The notes under the pieces are model-generated. The model was given only the letters and a program-made list of their open reading frames with translations. It did not search any database and was not told where the DNA came from. Positions 23,001 through 35,400 of a stretch of DNA of 64,000 nt are shown piece after piece. The first letter of the stretch is position 1, and the number at the start of each line of letters is the position of its first letter. The position numbers and the translations under genes were made by a program. This stretch comes from Oscarella lobularis (lineage: Eukaryota > Porifera > Homoscleromorpha > Homosclerophorida > Oscarellidae), in the NCBI RefSeq assembly GCF_947507565.1, contig NC_089178.1, positions 2,170,001 to 2,234,000 on the forward strand. The letters are read 5' to 3'.

Positions 23001-24253
23001 TTCAGCGAATGAGCGAGCGCCTCTGTCCTATTATCTCAAACGTAACAAACCTCAATATTCAAAAATATTCCTTCTCGATCGTCCGGCTTCAACTTATCCC
23101 ACAACGGCTTTTGAAAACACTGCGCGCATAGACGTCGCTTCAAATATCCCCCGATTACACACAAAGACTTCCGAATTCTCTACCTCAACGAGCATGTGCA
23201 ACGCTTCGACGTAACTCTTCTCCGTCTCAAGCAACTCCATAACGGCGTGCTGTCGCTTCACGTCGGCAGAAGCGGCCAGCTGAACGGGCTAAAAAAAATA
23301 AAAAAAAAAATTAAGAATCGCTTATATGAGAAGAAAAAAAAGAATAATTTTTATCGTACGAGTTTTTGATACTGGGGAACGACGCTCCCGTAGATTCCCT
23401 CTTCATCGTATTCCTCGTCGACGTCGGCGTAAACGCTCTCCGTTTCAGTTTCCGCGTAGACGGGATCGCCGCCGCCGCGACTGAACGAATCAAAGAGAGA
23501 AAACGATCGGGTTTTTTTTTTTCTTTCGCCAGCGCGCGGACGATCGATCGAACCGAACCTCGAATCGTCGAATGACGTGTTCGCGTAAATTTCCTCTCGC
23601 GCGTCGCGACGCTCGCGCGGAAATGGTCTGCGTAAAAAAAGAGGCGATCGACGAGTGTGAGAGGCGAAGTCGCGCTTTTTTTCAGCGTTTACTCGAGTCG
23701 CGCCCGTCGAGCCGCGTCCGTTTTCGAGAGCGCCGACAGCGATCGAACGACCTACGATACGTATTAGTCATTCAGAAAAACGACGCCGCCGCTTTGCGCG
23801 CACGAACGCGCCGGCCGGCCCGAATGACCGACTGTGGCGGACTGAACGACGGACTGACTGACTCACCGCGCCGAAGTCGGTGACGTCGTACAAGTCGGTC
23901 GGTTCGAAGAGCACGTCGGTCTTCATTCCAAATCGGCCCATGCAGCAGCTCACGAACGCGTGAATGTTTTGCATACAGAGGAACTAGAGGGAAGCGCGGT
24001 TCTAGTGGGGGGCCCCCCGCCTAGTTGAGCGTGTCTCCGCGCGATATACTTGACGCTGGGGACGGCTGTGTATCTTGGGCACGGCGCCCGGTTGAATGCG
24101 ATTGCACAAATTGCACAGATAGACGCCGTCTCGTAGGGCGTGCGAAAAATCGACGAGATCGGAGCCCGGCTTGGTGGCTGGATGCCACGCCGGCAACGCT
24201 CCGGCATCGATGAGCCACTGCCGGGCCATTTGCCACTCGTGTCCCAACGCCAT
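20008..24253 (-). CDS. VAV: VAV-type Rho/Rac guanine nucleotide exchange factor, C1 apparently absent
   Basis: Vav proteins activate Rac/Rho GTPases downstream of tyrosine kinases. Domain order seen: a calponin-homology domain (MALGHEW at 24253, ALRDGVYLCNL, LYDVTDFGA, then LSALSKTDAA after a spliced intron). An acidic segment with several tyrosines follows (EEIYANTS, DPVYAETE, YADVDEEYDEEGIYGS). The DH domain starts near 23290 (QHAVMELLETEKSYVEAL). The PH domain ends near 21750 (EAKDRWMKNMKEI). A proline-rich linker, SH3 (NYTVLHFDKGN...), SH2 (GTFLIRESENRPGEFALS) and a final SH3 (RPGWWYGEYKG, ending FPFNYVQEY) complete it. The SH2 phosphotyrosine-binding Arg is present. Between PH and the proline-rich part the exons splice without any cysteine/histidine zinc finger, so the C1 domain of canonical Vav is missing. 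Otherwise the architecture is complete. Confidence 0.88.
21003..21030. repeat. (ATT)n microsatellite in a VAV intron
   Basis: About nine uninterrupted ATT units lie in the intron between the SH3 and SH2 exons of VAV. Confidence 0.9.
22318..22344. repeat. (TTAA)n microsatellite in a VAV intron
   Basis: About six TTAA units lie in an intron between DH/PH-coding exons, the same motif as in the AMT intron. Confidence 0.9.
24007..24018. repeat. Perfect 12-bp G6C6 palindrome in VAV intron 1
   Basis: The first VAV intron (after RPQRQ) contains six G followed by six C in a row. This would form a stable hairpin in the pre-mRNA within an intron of only about 65 bases. Confidence 0.9.
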
Positions 24254-24611
24254 CGCTCTCCTTGCAAATAGAAAACAATCACGTGACTCCCACACGTTCT
24301 TCAAACCCGGATAAAGAATGAACTATAGTCGAGTTAATTAAAAATCTATAAAATACTGTATGACAAGATAACTACACTTCAAGTTCTTGTGCAACATAAT
24401 CAGAGAAGAACGCGTTAGGGCACAAAAGATCAATTAAACTATCATTCTTCTCCATGATATATTCTCGTCAAACAACAACAACAATTGACAAGGAAACTCG
24501 GCAAGTTCTGACTTAGTACAATATAACTCACAAATAAACATCTCCAACTCAAATAAACTCAACGTAAACTGCTTCTGCTGTCAATAAACTCTTTGTCAAC
24601 ACCAGGCACGA
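24254..24611. other. VAV-TDRD gap
   Basis: This is the widest gap in the minus-strand gene run (358 bp). It must hold the TDRD 3' UTR and the VAV promoter and leader. An in-frame upstream Met (24304) extends the VAV frame but aligns poorly, and a CTATTTGCAAG acceptor-like site precedes the chosen ATG. No other coding signal is seen. Confidence 0.5.
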
Positions 24612-27600
24612 CTACTGCTGCTGCTGTTGTTGCGGCATTTGCACAGAAGACGACGATGCGCCACCATTGGCTGCGAAAGGATGACCATTAACTCCGGGCA
24701 GCGAATGTCGCTGACCAAAATGTAGCGTAGAAACGGGAGGACCCAAGCGAAAGTGAACCGAACTTCGCTGCGGCGGCGGCGGCTGTTGTACGTAAATAAC
24801 GCCACTGTGAACAATCGATGTTATTAGGAAGGGTAAACAGTGCACCTGAGCAACTCCTGGCGGCGGCGGCGGCGGCGGTGAAAGCGGCAGCAGCTGCAAC
24901 TGCTGCTGCTGCTGTAAATAACCGTGACGCTAGTTAGAACAAACAATGCTATTGAAACGGGTAAATAGTGCACCTGAACAACTGTTGGCGAAGGGGCTGC
25001 AGGGAAAGACGGAGTCAAGCCCAGTTGCAACTGCTCTATTCGGTTTTCAAGATCTTGAAGTTTCTCTACGGTCGGATTAACTTTGCCGTCTCGCAAACAC
25101 TGTTGAAGTCTAGCTCTAAAAACGAAGAGGTGCACAGGTGGCTTGCTTCTCAACAAAGAAGTTTAGGTACCGTTCCGCTTGCAGTTTAGCCAACTGCGCT
25201 TCTGCGTTTGCGCTCGTTGATTCAGAGCAATTGGATTGACCCTGCACTTCCTTCATCAGAATTGAAAGCTTTTCCAGTAGGCTAAAGAGACAATTGTTTG
25301 CCGCCGATGATAATTGTAATGTAAGCTACCTTGGAATTTCAAATAGCGTAAGACTCTTCGTCAGGTCTTCATGATTGACAACACTGAAAAAATAGAATTT
25401 ACAACACAACCGTAAAGTTTGGAATCATAACTACATTAGCGTACCAATCTATGACTTCGTGAAAGATACGAGGATTGTGCGGCGTCAATTTCGTGTAACC
25501 GAGATTTTCAAGGTGTTGTTCAGAAATGTACACCCGATCGTTCAGATGAACGACACCGACTGAATTGACGCGACCGCTATCTCTATCTCTAAGAATCACT
25601 CTATACGAGCCTTCTGATTAAACTGCGGAATGCCAAAAAACGCGAATGAAAGCCACGTACCTCTGCACCAACTTGCTCGAGCGTGACGAGGAAGAATTCG
25701 AAGCGGTAGATGTAGCAGGAAGGCGATCCGACTGCCGAGAAGAAGGTCTGTCTGACACCGTCGACGCGCCGTCACAACTGGCCTCGGAGGTAGCAGGAGT
25801 CGACGCAACTTTGGGTTCTGGACGCCGCTGCGCCAATGACGACGACGACGACGACAGTGATAGCGCCAAAGACGATTGCCTTTTGTGACTGACGACGTCA
25901 CTGTCGTACGCGGCGACGCCGGAACGAACGAGAGCATCGATAACGTCATATCTGTCACAGGTCATCTCGCCAATCAGAACCTTGTCGTTCTGAAGACGAT
26001 TTAATTAATTAATTAGATAAAGTCGACTGCAAATTTGACGTCATACTTCAACTCGGTCGACGCGAATTTTCAGCGACATTCCGTCGACAAGTTGCGAGAT
26101 TTTCCAAACGACGTCAGCACTCCACTAAGAAAACAAAGTGTCGCACGCTACTAGTAGAGAGAGAGAGAGAGAGAGAGGGGGAGGAGAGACTTCTTACTTC
26201 TTCAGCGGGAGGAGGAGGCTTGATGCAAGAGAAGGCGCAATACAGAGCAAAGGATGGAAGCGACAGATAAGCCAAACTAGAATGCAGCACTTTGCATGTA
26301 AGTGGCAAGGTGGGGTATCTTTCGGCGCGTACTCAATTGGTACTACGTCATTGCAGGAAATGATTTCTTTGTTTCCGTAGTCAATAAAGAACACCTATAG
26401 AATACAATCTCTTTTAGGGAAAACGAGATTCGTATATCGTTCGTCTTACTTCAGCCTTAGCATCTTCCTTGATTCCCGTCACTATTCCCCTGTACCATTT
26501 ATTGTCTTGATGATACTTTGCACAGCAGGGCTAAGTCGATTAAGTCGATTCTCTCGCAAACGACAAAAGATAAAAACAATGCAATTGACGCAAATACCTT
26601 TCTGGTGACGATAGAGGCAACCGGTTTCTGTCTAGATGCATAAATCCTAATGAAAATAATCTAAGAAAGCCAATTTTCTCCCTTCTCAAGATACTTACTG
26701 TAGACGCTCTTGAAGCAGCAAAAAATTCTCCCTCTGATCTCCCAACTGAATGTAGAAGTGAAACAGCGAGTGGGACACGTGAGAAACGGCGACGTTCTCG
26801 TAAACGCAATTCGCTCTGACTTCCGGTCTCGTAGGAACCCACTCGCACATACTCACTTCTAACGAACTCTCCCCGCTGCTACTGCCGTTAGTGGCGACGT
26901 CGTCGACATCTAAAAACACGTGACGACATCGTTTGTTTTCTTCTATAAAAACGACTTTTTAGCACCTTCTTGTTCGCGAGCAAAAAGAAGGTAATCCTCT
27001 CTATCTGGGAAAGGTTGGTCTACGATGAAATATCCGTCCAATGCTTTCAGCAGCGCAACGGCGCTATTAAAACCGAACTCTTCACACGGCACAGGCGCAC
27101 CATACTTCTCCTGAAACGAATAGCGTAAGCTCTTTTATTTCATTTGATCAGTCGTTAATCAATTGGCCACGTGCCTCGTATGCCTTGAAGAACTTGTTCG
27201 CCCACGCGCCGTTTTTGTACGGGTGGAGAAGCTTTAAAAAGAACCGTCCGTCTATTGATGAATGCAAGATATGCATGTATACTTACTTCCCAGATTTTCT
27301 CTTGCAATTGTTCCAATTCGAGCATGCGCCGATTCTCCTCCTCGTCCTCGTCCTCGTCCTCGTTCTCTTTGGCGTCTGCTCCCTGTTCGCTTTGATTGTC
27401 TCCCCCTTCTGCTGCCTCAGTCTGGTCTTCTTGTTGCGTCTCTTCATTGACGACGTCTTCGTTATTATTCGACCGCTCTTTCTTCTCTTCCCCTTCGCAC
27501 GATAAATAGTTATACTATCTATCAAGTTTATCTAATAATAATAATCGTACTTGCAGGGGCAGGAGGAGGAGAAGATGGAGTTCTCTTGCGGCTCTGGCTG

Positions 27601-28325
27601 TCTGATGACGACGACGACGACGATGACAATCCTTTGGCAAAGAGACAAAATCCTCTACCAAAAGCAGTTCTAACTTCAACCGATGATGGAATGGACTTGA
27701 CGAACGCCGGCAAAGAAGAAAATCCCAATCGTCCGAAGTCGATTTCGTATCCATATCGAGACTTGAAATGAGACTGAAGTAGATCGCATTCCAGCCCTTT
27801 TGGAAACTGAGCCAATAACGACAACAACTGCCCTTCGACGGATAACGCTCCGAGACTGCCGCCAACATGACCTATGGGCACCATGGGCACCGCCCCTGCA
27901 AAGCGAGGAGGAGGAGAAGGGCGTGACGTAGGAGCGAAGTTCCTTTGTCTTTGTTGCGTAGGCTTCCTTTGAGCGACGCCGAATTGTGCGTAGGAGAAAC
28001 GGGAATATTTTTGAGTCGAAAGGGGCTTTCGTTTCCCGGGATTATTTCTTTGCGCGCGGATTAGTTTTTCGACGTGAGCCGAATCGCCCGTCGGTATGGC
28101 TTTGAGAATTTCGCGACCCTGCGAATCGTACGTCGTGTAGACGACGTCGGGCATGCTGTCGATGAAAGAGTGAAACGACGAGAAACCGAATTGCATGTAG
28201 GGGACCACGTGACCCGTTGACTGGCGATAGTCTCTCTCCAGTTCGCGAATCGTCAGGCCCGTCGGACGAGAGACGAGAAACGCGCTCAACTCCCTCTTCA
28301 CAAGGTCCAATTTCGCGGCTGCCAT
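24612..28325 (-). CDS. LOTUS/Tudor domain protein (TDRD5/TDRD7-like)
   Basis: Such proteins work in germ granules, where LOTUS domains bind Vasa-type helicases and the Tudor domain reads methyl-arginine on Piwi proteins. The N-terminus is a LOTUS domain (LVKRELSAFLVSRPTGLTIREL...). A second lies near residues 165-240 (LLSLLAQFPKGLECDLLQ). A third follows an acidic Glu/Asp run (about 27200-27000, GAPVPCEEFGFNSAVALLKAL). One Tudor domain spans about 26810-26190, with VSHVSHSLFHFYIQLG and VFFIDYGNKEII. The C-terminal part is Ser-rich, has a coiled coil and ends in Pro- and Gln-rich repeats, with a stop at 24612. One Tudor domain fits TDRD5 better than TDRD7, which has three. The start is a MAAAKLD frame 141 bp after the NCBP1 stop. 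Confidence 0.85.
24791..24990 (-). repeat. Tandem exon-intron duplication near the TDRD 3' end
   Basis: Two blocks (24791-24863 and 24913-24990), about 125 bp apart, share the same intron boundaries and most intron bases. Each has GTAAATAAC, a run around AACAAT, TATT, GGGTAAA-AGTGCACCTGA-CAACT and TGGCG on the plus strand. The exon between them encodes Gln- and Pro-rich sequence. It is a recent local duplication of one small intron plus exon edge. Confidence 0.8.
26156..26177. repeat. (AG)n microsatellite in a TDRD intron
   Basis: About eleven AG units lie next to a G-run, within the intron after the Tudor-coding exons. Confidence 0.9.
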
Positions 28326-28466
28326 GGCATCAACAGAAGGAACTCAACTGGGAGGAAGCTCTCTTACGACGCATGCGCACTTAAAACACGCGTGGCCCGA
28401 GATTAACATTATTTCGAAAAATGTCTCGAAATTTCGGAGCAGCACGAACAAATCACTAACGCGCGC

Positions 28467-31400
28467 TTAGCTGATCAATCCTTGAAAATCGTAATACACC
28501 GCCATTATACGTTGATCCGTTTCGGGCGTGAATATGAGCGACTCCAAAGCGTCTCTGTAGTTTACGATAACAGAGATGTGCTAAAAAAGAAAAACCCTAT
28601 TAGACAACAAATACTATCGTTAGAACGTATAATTTTTTATACGTGACACATGATCTGCCTGAGTTGATCTCGCGTGCACTTGAACCACAGCGTGTCAAAA
28701 CGAGCCGAATCCTTGTCACAGCTAGCAAGATAGTCACCGAGCACTTTTACGAAGAGCTGAAATGAGGAAAAGACAAGAGCGGTGCGGATAGACGTTAGCC
28801 GGATTTTTTTTGACCGAATGTACCTGAACAACAGTGAGAAAAGCCTCCTTTTGTTGGTTTTGGGCTTTTTCGAGCTCGTCTGTCAGCGCTGCCACTTGCT
28901 CGTCGTCGGCTCCGGTTCCATCTGTCTCCATTTTGTTTTCTTGCGAACGTTTCTCGATTTCTTTCAAGTCGTTGGAGATCTTTAGCGTGGAGGAGAGTAG
29001 AAATAATATTTGATTCCCCTTGGTCTGTGATACCTGAAGAGGTTGAGTGACTATCTTTGCCAGGGCCGAATTCAGTATCTCCCAAATAAATCGTCTAATA
29101 CAATCGCTACTTTAAACGAAAATAGGCACGCAAAAAAGGAATCAACCTGTTGAAAAATTTGACCATCTCAGGATGAAAGATCCACTTGACAATCGCACTC
29201 GTTTTAATGATCTTAAGCCGTTGCATTTTATCAATCAGCACCGTCAGCATCTTGCAGCAAAAACGGCTGCCAAACACGGTCTCAAGTACTACTGCAGCAT
29301 ACCTGAGAATTTGCACTCCAAATTTGCGTGAGAATGGCGAGACCTTCGATCTGAGACGATTCCAACTCCATCAGTTCGAGAAAGAGGGATTTGAATCTAG
29401 AGAAGAGGAGAAAAATCGCCTTTTCACATCGCTGACTGTTGTCAAGTTTTCGCGTCTTCACTTCGTAAGAGCGAGAAACATGTGGCTAAATGATTTGCTC
29501 GCAACATTGCAAATCGTCTGAAGAAAGACTTCAAGTCGAAGCGAAACGGGCATAAAGCAAGCGCCTAAACGAAGACAAAGACTGTTTCCACCTCTGCTCC
29601 TCACAAAGGAGCAACGTCGATCGCGACCTTCAGTTGGAGTTGAACTCGGTGGCTCGTTGGGTAATTCGCTGAGAACGTTTCTGAGCTGATCGAGACTCAC
29701 TTTGTCTCGCACCGACGTCAAAAAGCGTTGAGCGACGTCCGATCCGGGCAGATCAGGTTTGACTTGTTTGTTGTATTTGCACCGCGCCGTCGATTCCGGC
29801 GGAAGAATGGACGTGAACGAGTCGGGAAGTAGCTCGCCGATGCGCTCGCGATAGGAGAATCTGAGAGAAACGACTAGGGACGAGGAAACGCCGTTTTCGT
29901 CTTCGTACCTGATGCACATTTCCAAAACGTCGCTGATGAATTTTCGCTTGGGATGGTCAGACGGTAAACTGAGGTGTTCTTGCCTGAAATTTCAAGAAAA
30001 ATAGCGTCGAAACGGTTCACATATTTCTTTTTGTACCAGTCTTCCCACTCCCATCGAAATTGGACGTTACTCAAGTGGAAGCTGAACCAGATAGCAAACC
30101 TGAAAGAACGAGACTGAGAGTAAGCAACCGGTAGGCTCATTAACTCTGACCTGTTAATGCACACTGTGTTCATAACATCCAAGCGCTCAAATAGCAAACT
30201 GACAGCCTGAACAAGCTAAAAACAATCGATCGTTCGTGCATCTTCGAGACGGCTAAACAACATACAACGACGGGCATTTTGCTAGGATTCAATCGGCTCA
30301 ATTCAACCAGCAGAGAACCATACATGACGGGCAGATGAGGCGGAGAAGGCAGCTGAAATAAATCGCCCAAAGCCGCCTAGAGAGAAAGAAAGAGGGAGGA
30401 CATCTACAACGTCATTTTTCCTCCTCCTACTTACCTCTACAAGAATATATGTCAGAGGTAGCTTACTCTTGCCTGGAATGCTAACAAGTGCCCTGGCGCT
30501 AGAACCAAACATTCTCTACTATTGTACGCAAAATTCCTTTATGGTGGTCTCTCTACCAGTCCTTTCGATCACGGTGTCTAACGTCAATAACATTTGAGAT
30601 CATTTCGTTGACTATGAATCGATCGATGGACGTGGGGCTTGGAAGAATGCGATCCTAATGAGAGAAAAAATTAAATCCTCGCGCGTGTGCGCGTACAACA
30701 ACAGCGCGTCTTAGAGACCTCAACGCCGCGGTGGACGTCACTGTCTTCAAAGAGTCGGAAAACGAGTCGAGGCGCGGGATAGACGGTGCCGTGAACGTGC
30801 GGCGGTGGGCGCACTTGCGGAAGAGCTTGCTACAAGTAAATAAGTACGTCGACACGCGTAAGTATGCGATTTCTTTTTGACCTGCAGTGCTTCGCAAAGT
30901 ACGTGGCTAAATGATCTGTAAGGCTTGAGGGAAAAGCGCAGCTAAATAGCTCATTTTGATAAGAAATGGATCTTTTTTTTCTAGGAACGTCACCTTCCAA
31001 CCGTCGTTCTTCATGTTCTGGATTTGATTCCACAGCACGTTGATGTACTATTAGAAATTTCATTAAAAATTGTTCATTGTTTTTTTTTTTATGAAAAACT
31101 GACGTCGTCTTGACTGTATTTCTGCTCTAAATCAGATGTCGCCGTCCACACTCGGAGCCCGGCAACGTGATCGTTCTTCCTTTGACTGCATGCACCAAAT
31201 AACGTCACATCTTCAGATATAAACTTATATATAAATAGTCGCTACCTGACATATTTTTGCAGTTTATCAAGAATACGTTCGAACTCGGGCTTCCTCTTCT
31301 CAGCCAGCACCTCAGCAACCTATATACATATACATATCTATTGGACATAATGATGATATTCTGGCGTACCCATGGTATGGTAGACATGACCGTGTAAGCA

Positions 31401-32242
31401 TACCAATCAGTGCGAACCTAATCAATTTATAGACACAACGTTACGGACACTGCTCTGACAGAAGATACTTGAGGAGTGTCGGCCTCCGAAAGAACCGATA
31501 AGAAGCTCTCCATCAATAGAGTCACCGATGCCGGTATGATCACATTCGAATTCACCAAATCCGCAAGAAAACGAAACTGACAAAGCAATGTTAACGACAG
31601 TATCCTCTTCCTAAGATTATTTCTTCCTACTAAATGCCTTGCATCTGTAAAACGACACTCGTCCAGTGACTTTGTGAGACAAGCCAGTAATTTTTCGACA
31701 AGCTAATAGATAAAAATATGAGACTTTCTTTTTTTCGTTGGACCGTGCTACTACCGATGCTCCGAAATTGTAGCTCTTTACGTTGAGCAGTCCGACGAGA
31801 GTCGTGTAGATGGTCGTTTTGTCCGGAAGACAAGTAGGCCTACCACACCCACAGAAATCTTTTTGTGAAAAACCACGCCCCAGTCCCGCGTAAGCCCACG
31901 TTTGGCATAAAATTTCGAGAATTTGCGTTCGACGATTGACGAGATCGGCTCCCAACGTCGAAGCTGCCTCCTCCAAATTCGACTCGACCGAGACGCCGCT
32001 CTAAAAGGAGGCGATCGTCCATTCGCTTGCAAGGCGGACGTGTAGGGAAGTTGCACCTTGTCGTAAATGCGAAAGATGCTCGACTGAAGGCTATCCTCGC
32101 CTGCATCGGCGTCGTCCATGTAGCGTTTTCTTTTCGACGACGAATGGTAGCGATCCCCGCCGCCGCCATCTAAAGCGCTGGTTTTTGAGATTGGATCTTT
32201 CTTAGCCTAGAATCTACCGTCGCTTCTGCGGCGCCGAGACAT
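28467..32242 (-). CDS. NCBP1: Nuclear cap-binding protein subunit 1 (CBP80)
   Basis: NCBP1 is the large scaffold of the nuclear cap-binding complex, pairing with NCBP2 to hold the m7G cap and coupling it to splicing and export. Exon 1 is tiny (MSRRRRSD, start codon 32242) and splices over about 50 bp to the Ser/Lys/Arg-rich nuclear signal. Family matches follow along the whole length: VESNLEEAASTLGADL, KTTIYTTLVGLLNVKSYNFGA, LPLTYILVE, DVMNTVCINR, FSFHLSNVQFRWEWEDW, LLHLAAKSFSHMF-type sequence and a C-terminus stopping at 28467. These cover the three MIF4G-like domains. Introns of 45-60 bp divide it into about 18 exons. The start lies 247 bp after the upstream peroxidase-fusion stop. Confidence 0.9.
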
Positions 32243-32489
32243 GCCTGCTTATTTTTACGGAATTCGGGCACAGCTAACGCGCTTCTGCAAAGATGTAAAT
32301 GACTTTATGTAATTGCCCATATGCGCTCGTACAGTACTAAAATAATTGACTCAGAGGGTATAAGTATTGATGCCTGATATAAAATATAAGAGACACTAAC
32401 AATGCCTAACATATGACTGAATAATGCGCGGAAGAGGATTGACGTCAGAAGTGTGAATAAGCTGAAGTTGGTTAATAATAATACGATTG

Positions 32490-35400
32490 TCAAAAAGCGT
32501 CGTCACCCAACTTGAAGGCTCGGTTTTGAACAGTAAAATCGTACTTCTTCGGCGTATCGTCCGAATTGGAACGACGATTCTTTGCGCAGAGGACAAGGAA
32601 AAGGATGAAGAAAATGATCCACAGTAAGAAAAATCCGCCAGCAAGAGCAATAAGAATGAGACCCCACGTCGAATTATACAAGTCATGAAAGCCGATTTCT
32701 TCACTAGTAGTAGTAGAAAAAGATTGACTACTAGTCGTTGGTCCCTCGCTGCCTCCGCATGGCTGCTTTGATTGGCGGCACATATCCAGATCTTCCTTTA
32801 TCTTTTGACATGTCGAATTCTTCTCAGTGCTAGTGGGTTGCTGTGCGGGCAATGTAGGTGAGGGTGTTCTCTTCTCGCAGGCCGTCCACTGTGCTATAGC
32901 ATCATCTTTTTCATTTTCGCACGATTGAAGCTTAGTGCCAGTAAATCTGTAGCTGTTCGTTAGTCGACTGTTTTCCGATCGCAAAACGGAATTAGAGTTC
33001 TCCGATTGTTCAAGTTGGATTTGCAGATTGCTGACTTTGTTCGTCATCGACGTGACGTTCTGCTGGAGTCGACTTATATTCGACTGCATCGCACTCAACA
33101 GCGAAGAATCGACAGTCGGACACGGAGAGGAGGTTGTCGATTCTATCGTTGTTGGTTGTTCGGTCGTGGGAGACGACGTCGTTGCAGGAGATGGAGTCGT
33201 AGTCGTCGGAGAAAGCGTCGTCGCCGATGGTGACGACGTCGTTGGCGATACACTGCTTGGCCTAGCTGTGAGAGACTGGCGACAGGAAGAAAGTGCGGCT
33301 GTAGTATTGATGAGAGAAATATTTAGGTTAGAAATCTGTGAATTTATGAATTAGTCATTTTTTGAGGTAAACGATATAATAGCACCTCAGTTTGAAGGTT
33401 GGATAGACTCGATTGCTTCTCGCTGCGAAGAGCGGTGATGTTTTTCTGGCAAATTTTAGCCTAAAGGAAAGTACTTTATCAATTAGTAACTGCTCACTAC
33501 CATACTGACGTATAAAGCGAAAGATAGTTGGGATTCTCTGAGCTGGCTCAGAGTTGAGTTGTGCGACTGTTCCAAGCGATCAGCAGCCTTCTCCACGTCA
33601 ACCACCTATAAACGCGCAATACAACGTATTCTGCCATCTGGAACAGTGCGTCGTTTTATACTTGATCTTGGAGACGGCTTATATTAATCAGCTGTCGTCC
33701 GACTGTCTCGTTCAGTTGGTCTCGCTCCACAAGCACAACACTGCAGCTCATTTTCAGTGACGATTGATTGCGTCGGATCTCGTCGACCATCTCCTACAAA
33801 ATCCGCAGCCGATTTTTGAAGGGCTAACAGAGAAGACTGTCACGTACTTTTTCCGCGATCAGCTGCAGCTCCAAGTTCGCGTGGCTTTGCAACAGAGCAG
33901 AGTAATTTCGTTCTCGTTCTGCAAGGCTAGAATTGAGTTCTCGCTTAGCAGAAGTACAGTTGTCCAGCTCAACACAGCAAGGCGACGAGGTCGGCACATC
34001 CGTCGTCGACATCGCGGTAGTCGGCATTTCCGTTGTCGGCATTTTGGTCGTCGGTGTCTCCGTCGTCGGCGGCGAAAATGTAGCTGACGGCACGAATGTT
34101 GTCGGCTTATTCGTCGTCGGCGTAGGTGCAGCAGTCACAGATACCGTTGTTGCTGAGACAGAAACCGAAGAGGTCGTCGCTTTGGTGGTGGTGGTGGTGG
34201 TGGAATCGGTGGTAGCGCCTCCTGATGTCGGACTCAAAGTCGAGCATTCCTTTTGTGGTCTGACCACGCACTGGTGATTCGTCACGGAGCTGCACTCCCG
34301 AGAGGAAAAGAACACGTTTTTCGGAACGTCCTTGAAGTCTGTGTTCAGTTGAATAATTTTTGACAAGGTGAGGGAGTGAATGTAGTCTATTTCCTAAAAC
34401 AGAGTCAAACAGTGCAAGGATCGTCACTATAGCGTTTCTGCCTATACTTTCGCTGTCATGTTGCGTTCGTACCAATAATAGTCACCATCACGCAGTCTTA
34501 AGAAATTCATCAGCACCAAACTGTGTAACAGAAAAACACGAGAAATAAAAGATCTTTTCTCTAGTTTCAACACGATACGTACGTCTCAAACAGGGGTCCC
34601 AATTCGCTTCCGTTGACTTTCTTCTCCGCCAAACCGCCCACCCACAAGTCAATATTATTGATGCTCCCATACAGCTCTTCGAGTACTGTCGTAACATTGG
34701 GATTGTCGGAAATGTCAGAAAAACGTCGATATTCTATTGTGCAACGAGAATGACAAGACCACCTTCAACGTTACGTTGACGTCGCTTACTGTTCAAGTTC
34801 AAGTGACCTCTAGCAGAGTTGAAATCGGTAAGACCGTGATCTCTACCCCTCTGTATGTTCATAGCAGCCAAATCGAGCCCCTCCCTTTTAGCGACGGGAA
34901 ATAGAACGTTTCTCATGTCGTCAACCATCTACAGAAAAGCCTTAGTTCTTCTGCAGTCACGAGAATGCCTCGGCCTACGAGCGTATCCACTTCTTGCGCT
35001 GGTTGATAGACAAAGCCACGAAGAAGAGGCTCCATGCCACCCTCGCGAATAACTCGCTCGGGTCTGAAGTAGGAGTCCCTGAGGGGAAGATGACCCTCAG
35101 GAGCAACATTCCAATCCTCGTCAAATCTCCACAAATCAGAATTGACCTGGCTGTGGCCGTACCTGCAGTGAGGAAAAAAGCGTTCTCATCTATGGTCCCG
35201 CGGTTACAATCGCAACCTACCTAAAAGCGGCCGTTGCAAACGCGTTTCCTATATCCGTCTGCACGGACGTGTTGTAGCCTCGATAGGGCGACATGTCTCT
35301 TCCAAAAAGCGCCGGTAGAAATTCGCGAAATGTTATGGCTTGAAGCTCAGCTATAACAATTCGACGAGCCGCTTCAAAAACGTCGCTGTCAGACGCCTAA

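Noticed and set aside
33933-34277. Val/Gly-rich plus-strand frame
   Set aside because: It is the mirror of the Thr/Pro mucin-like repeats of the peroxidase fusion.
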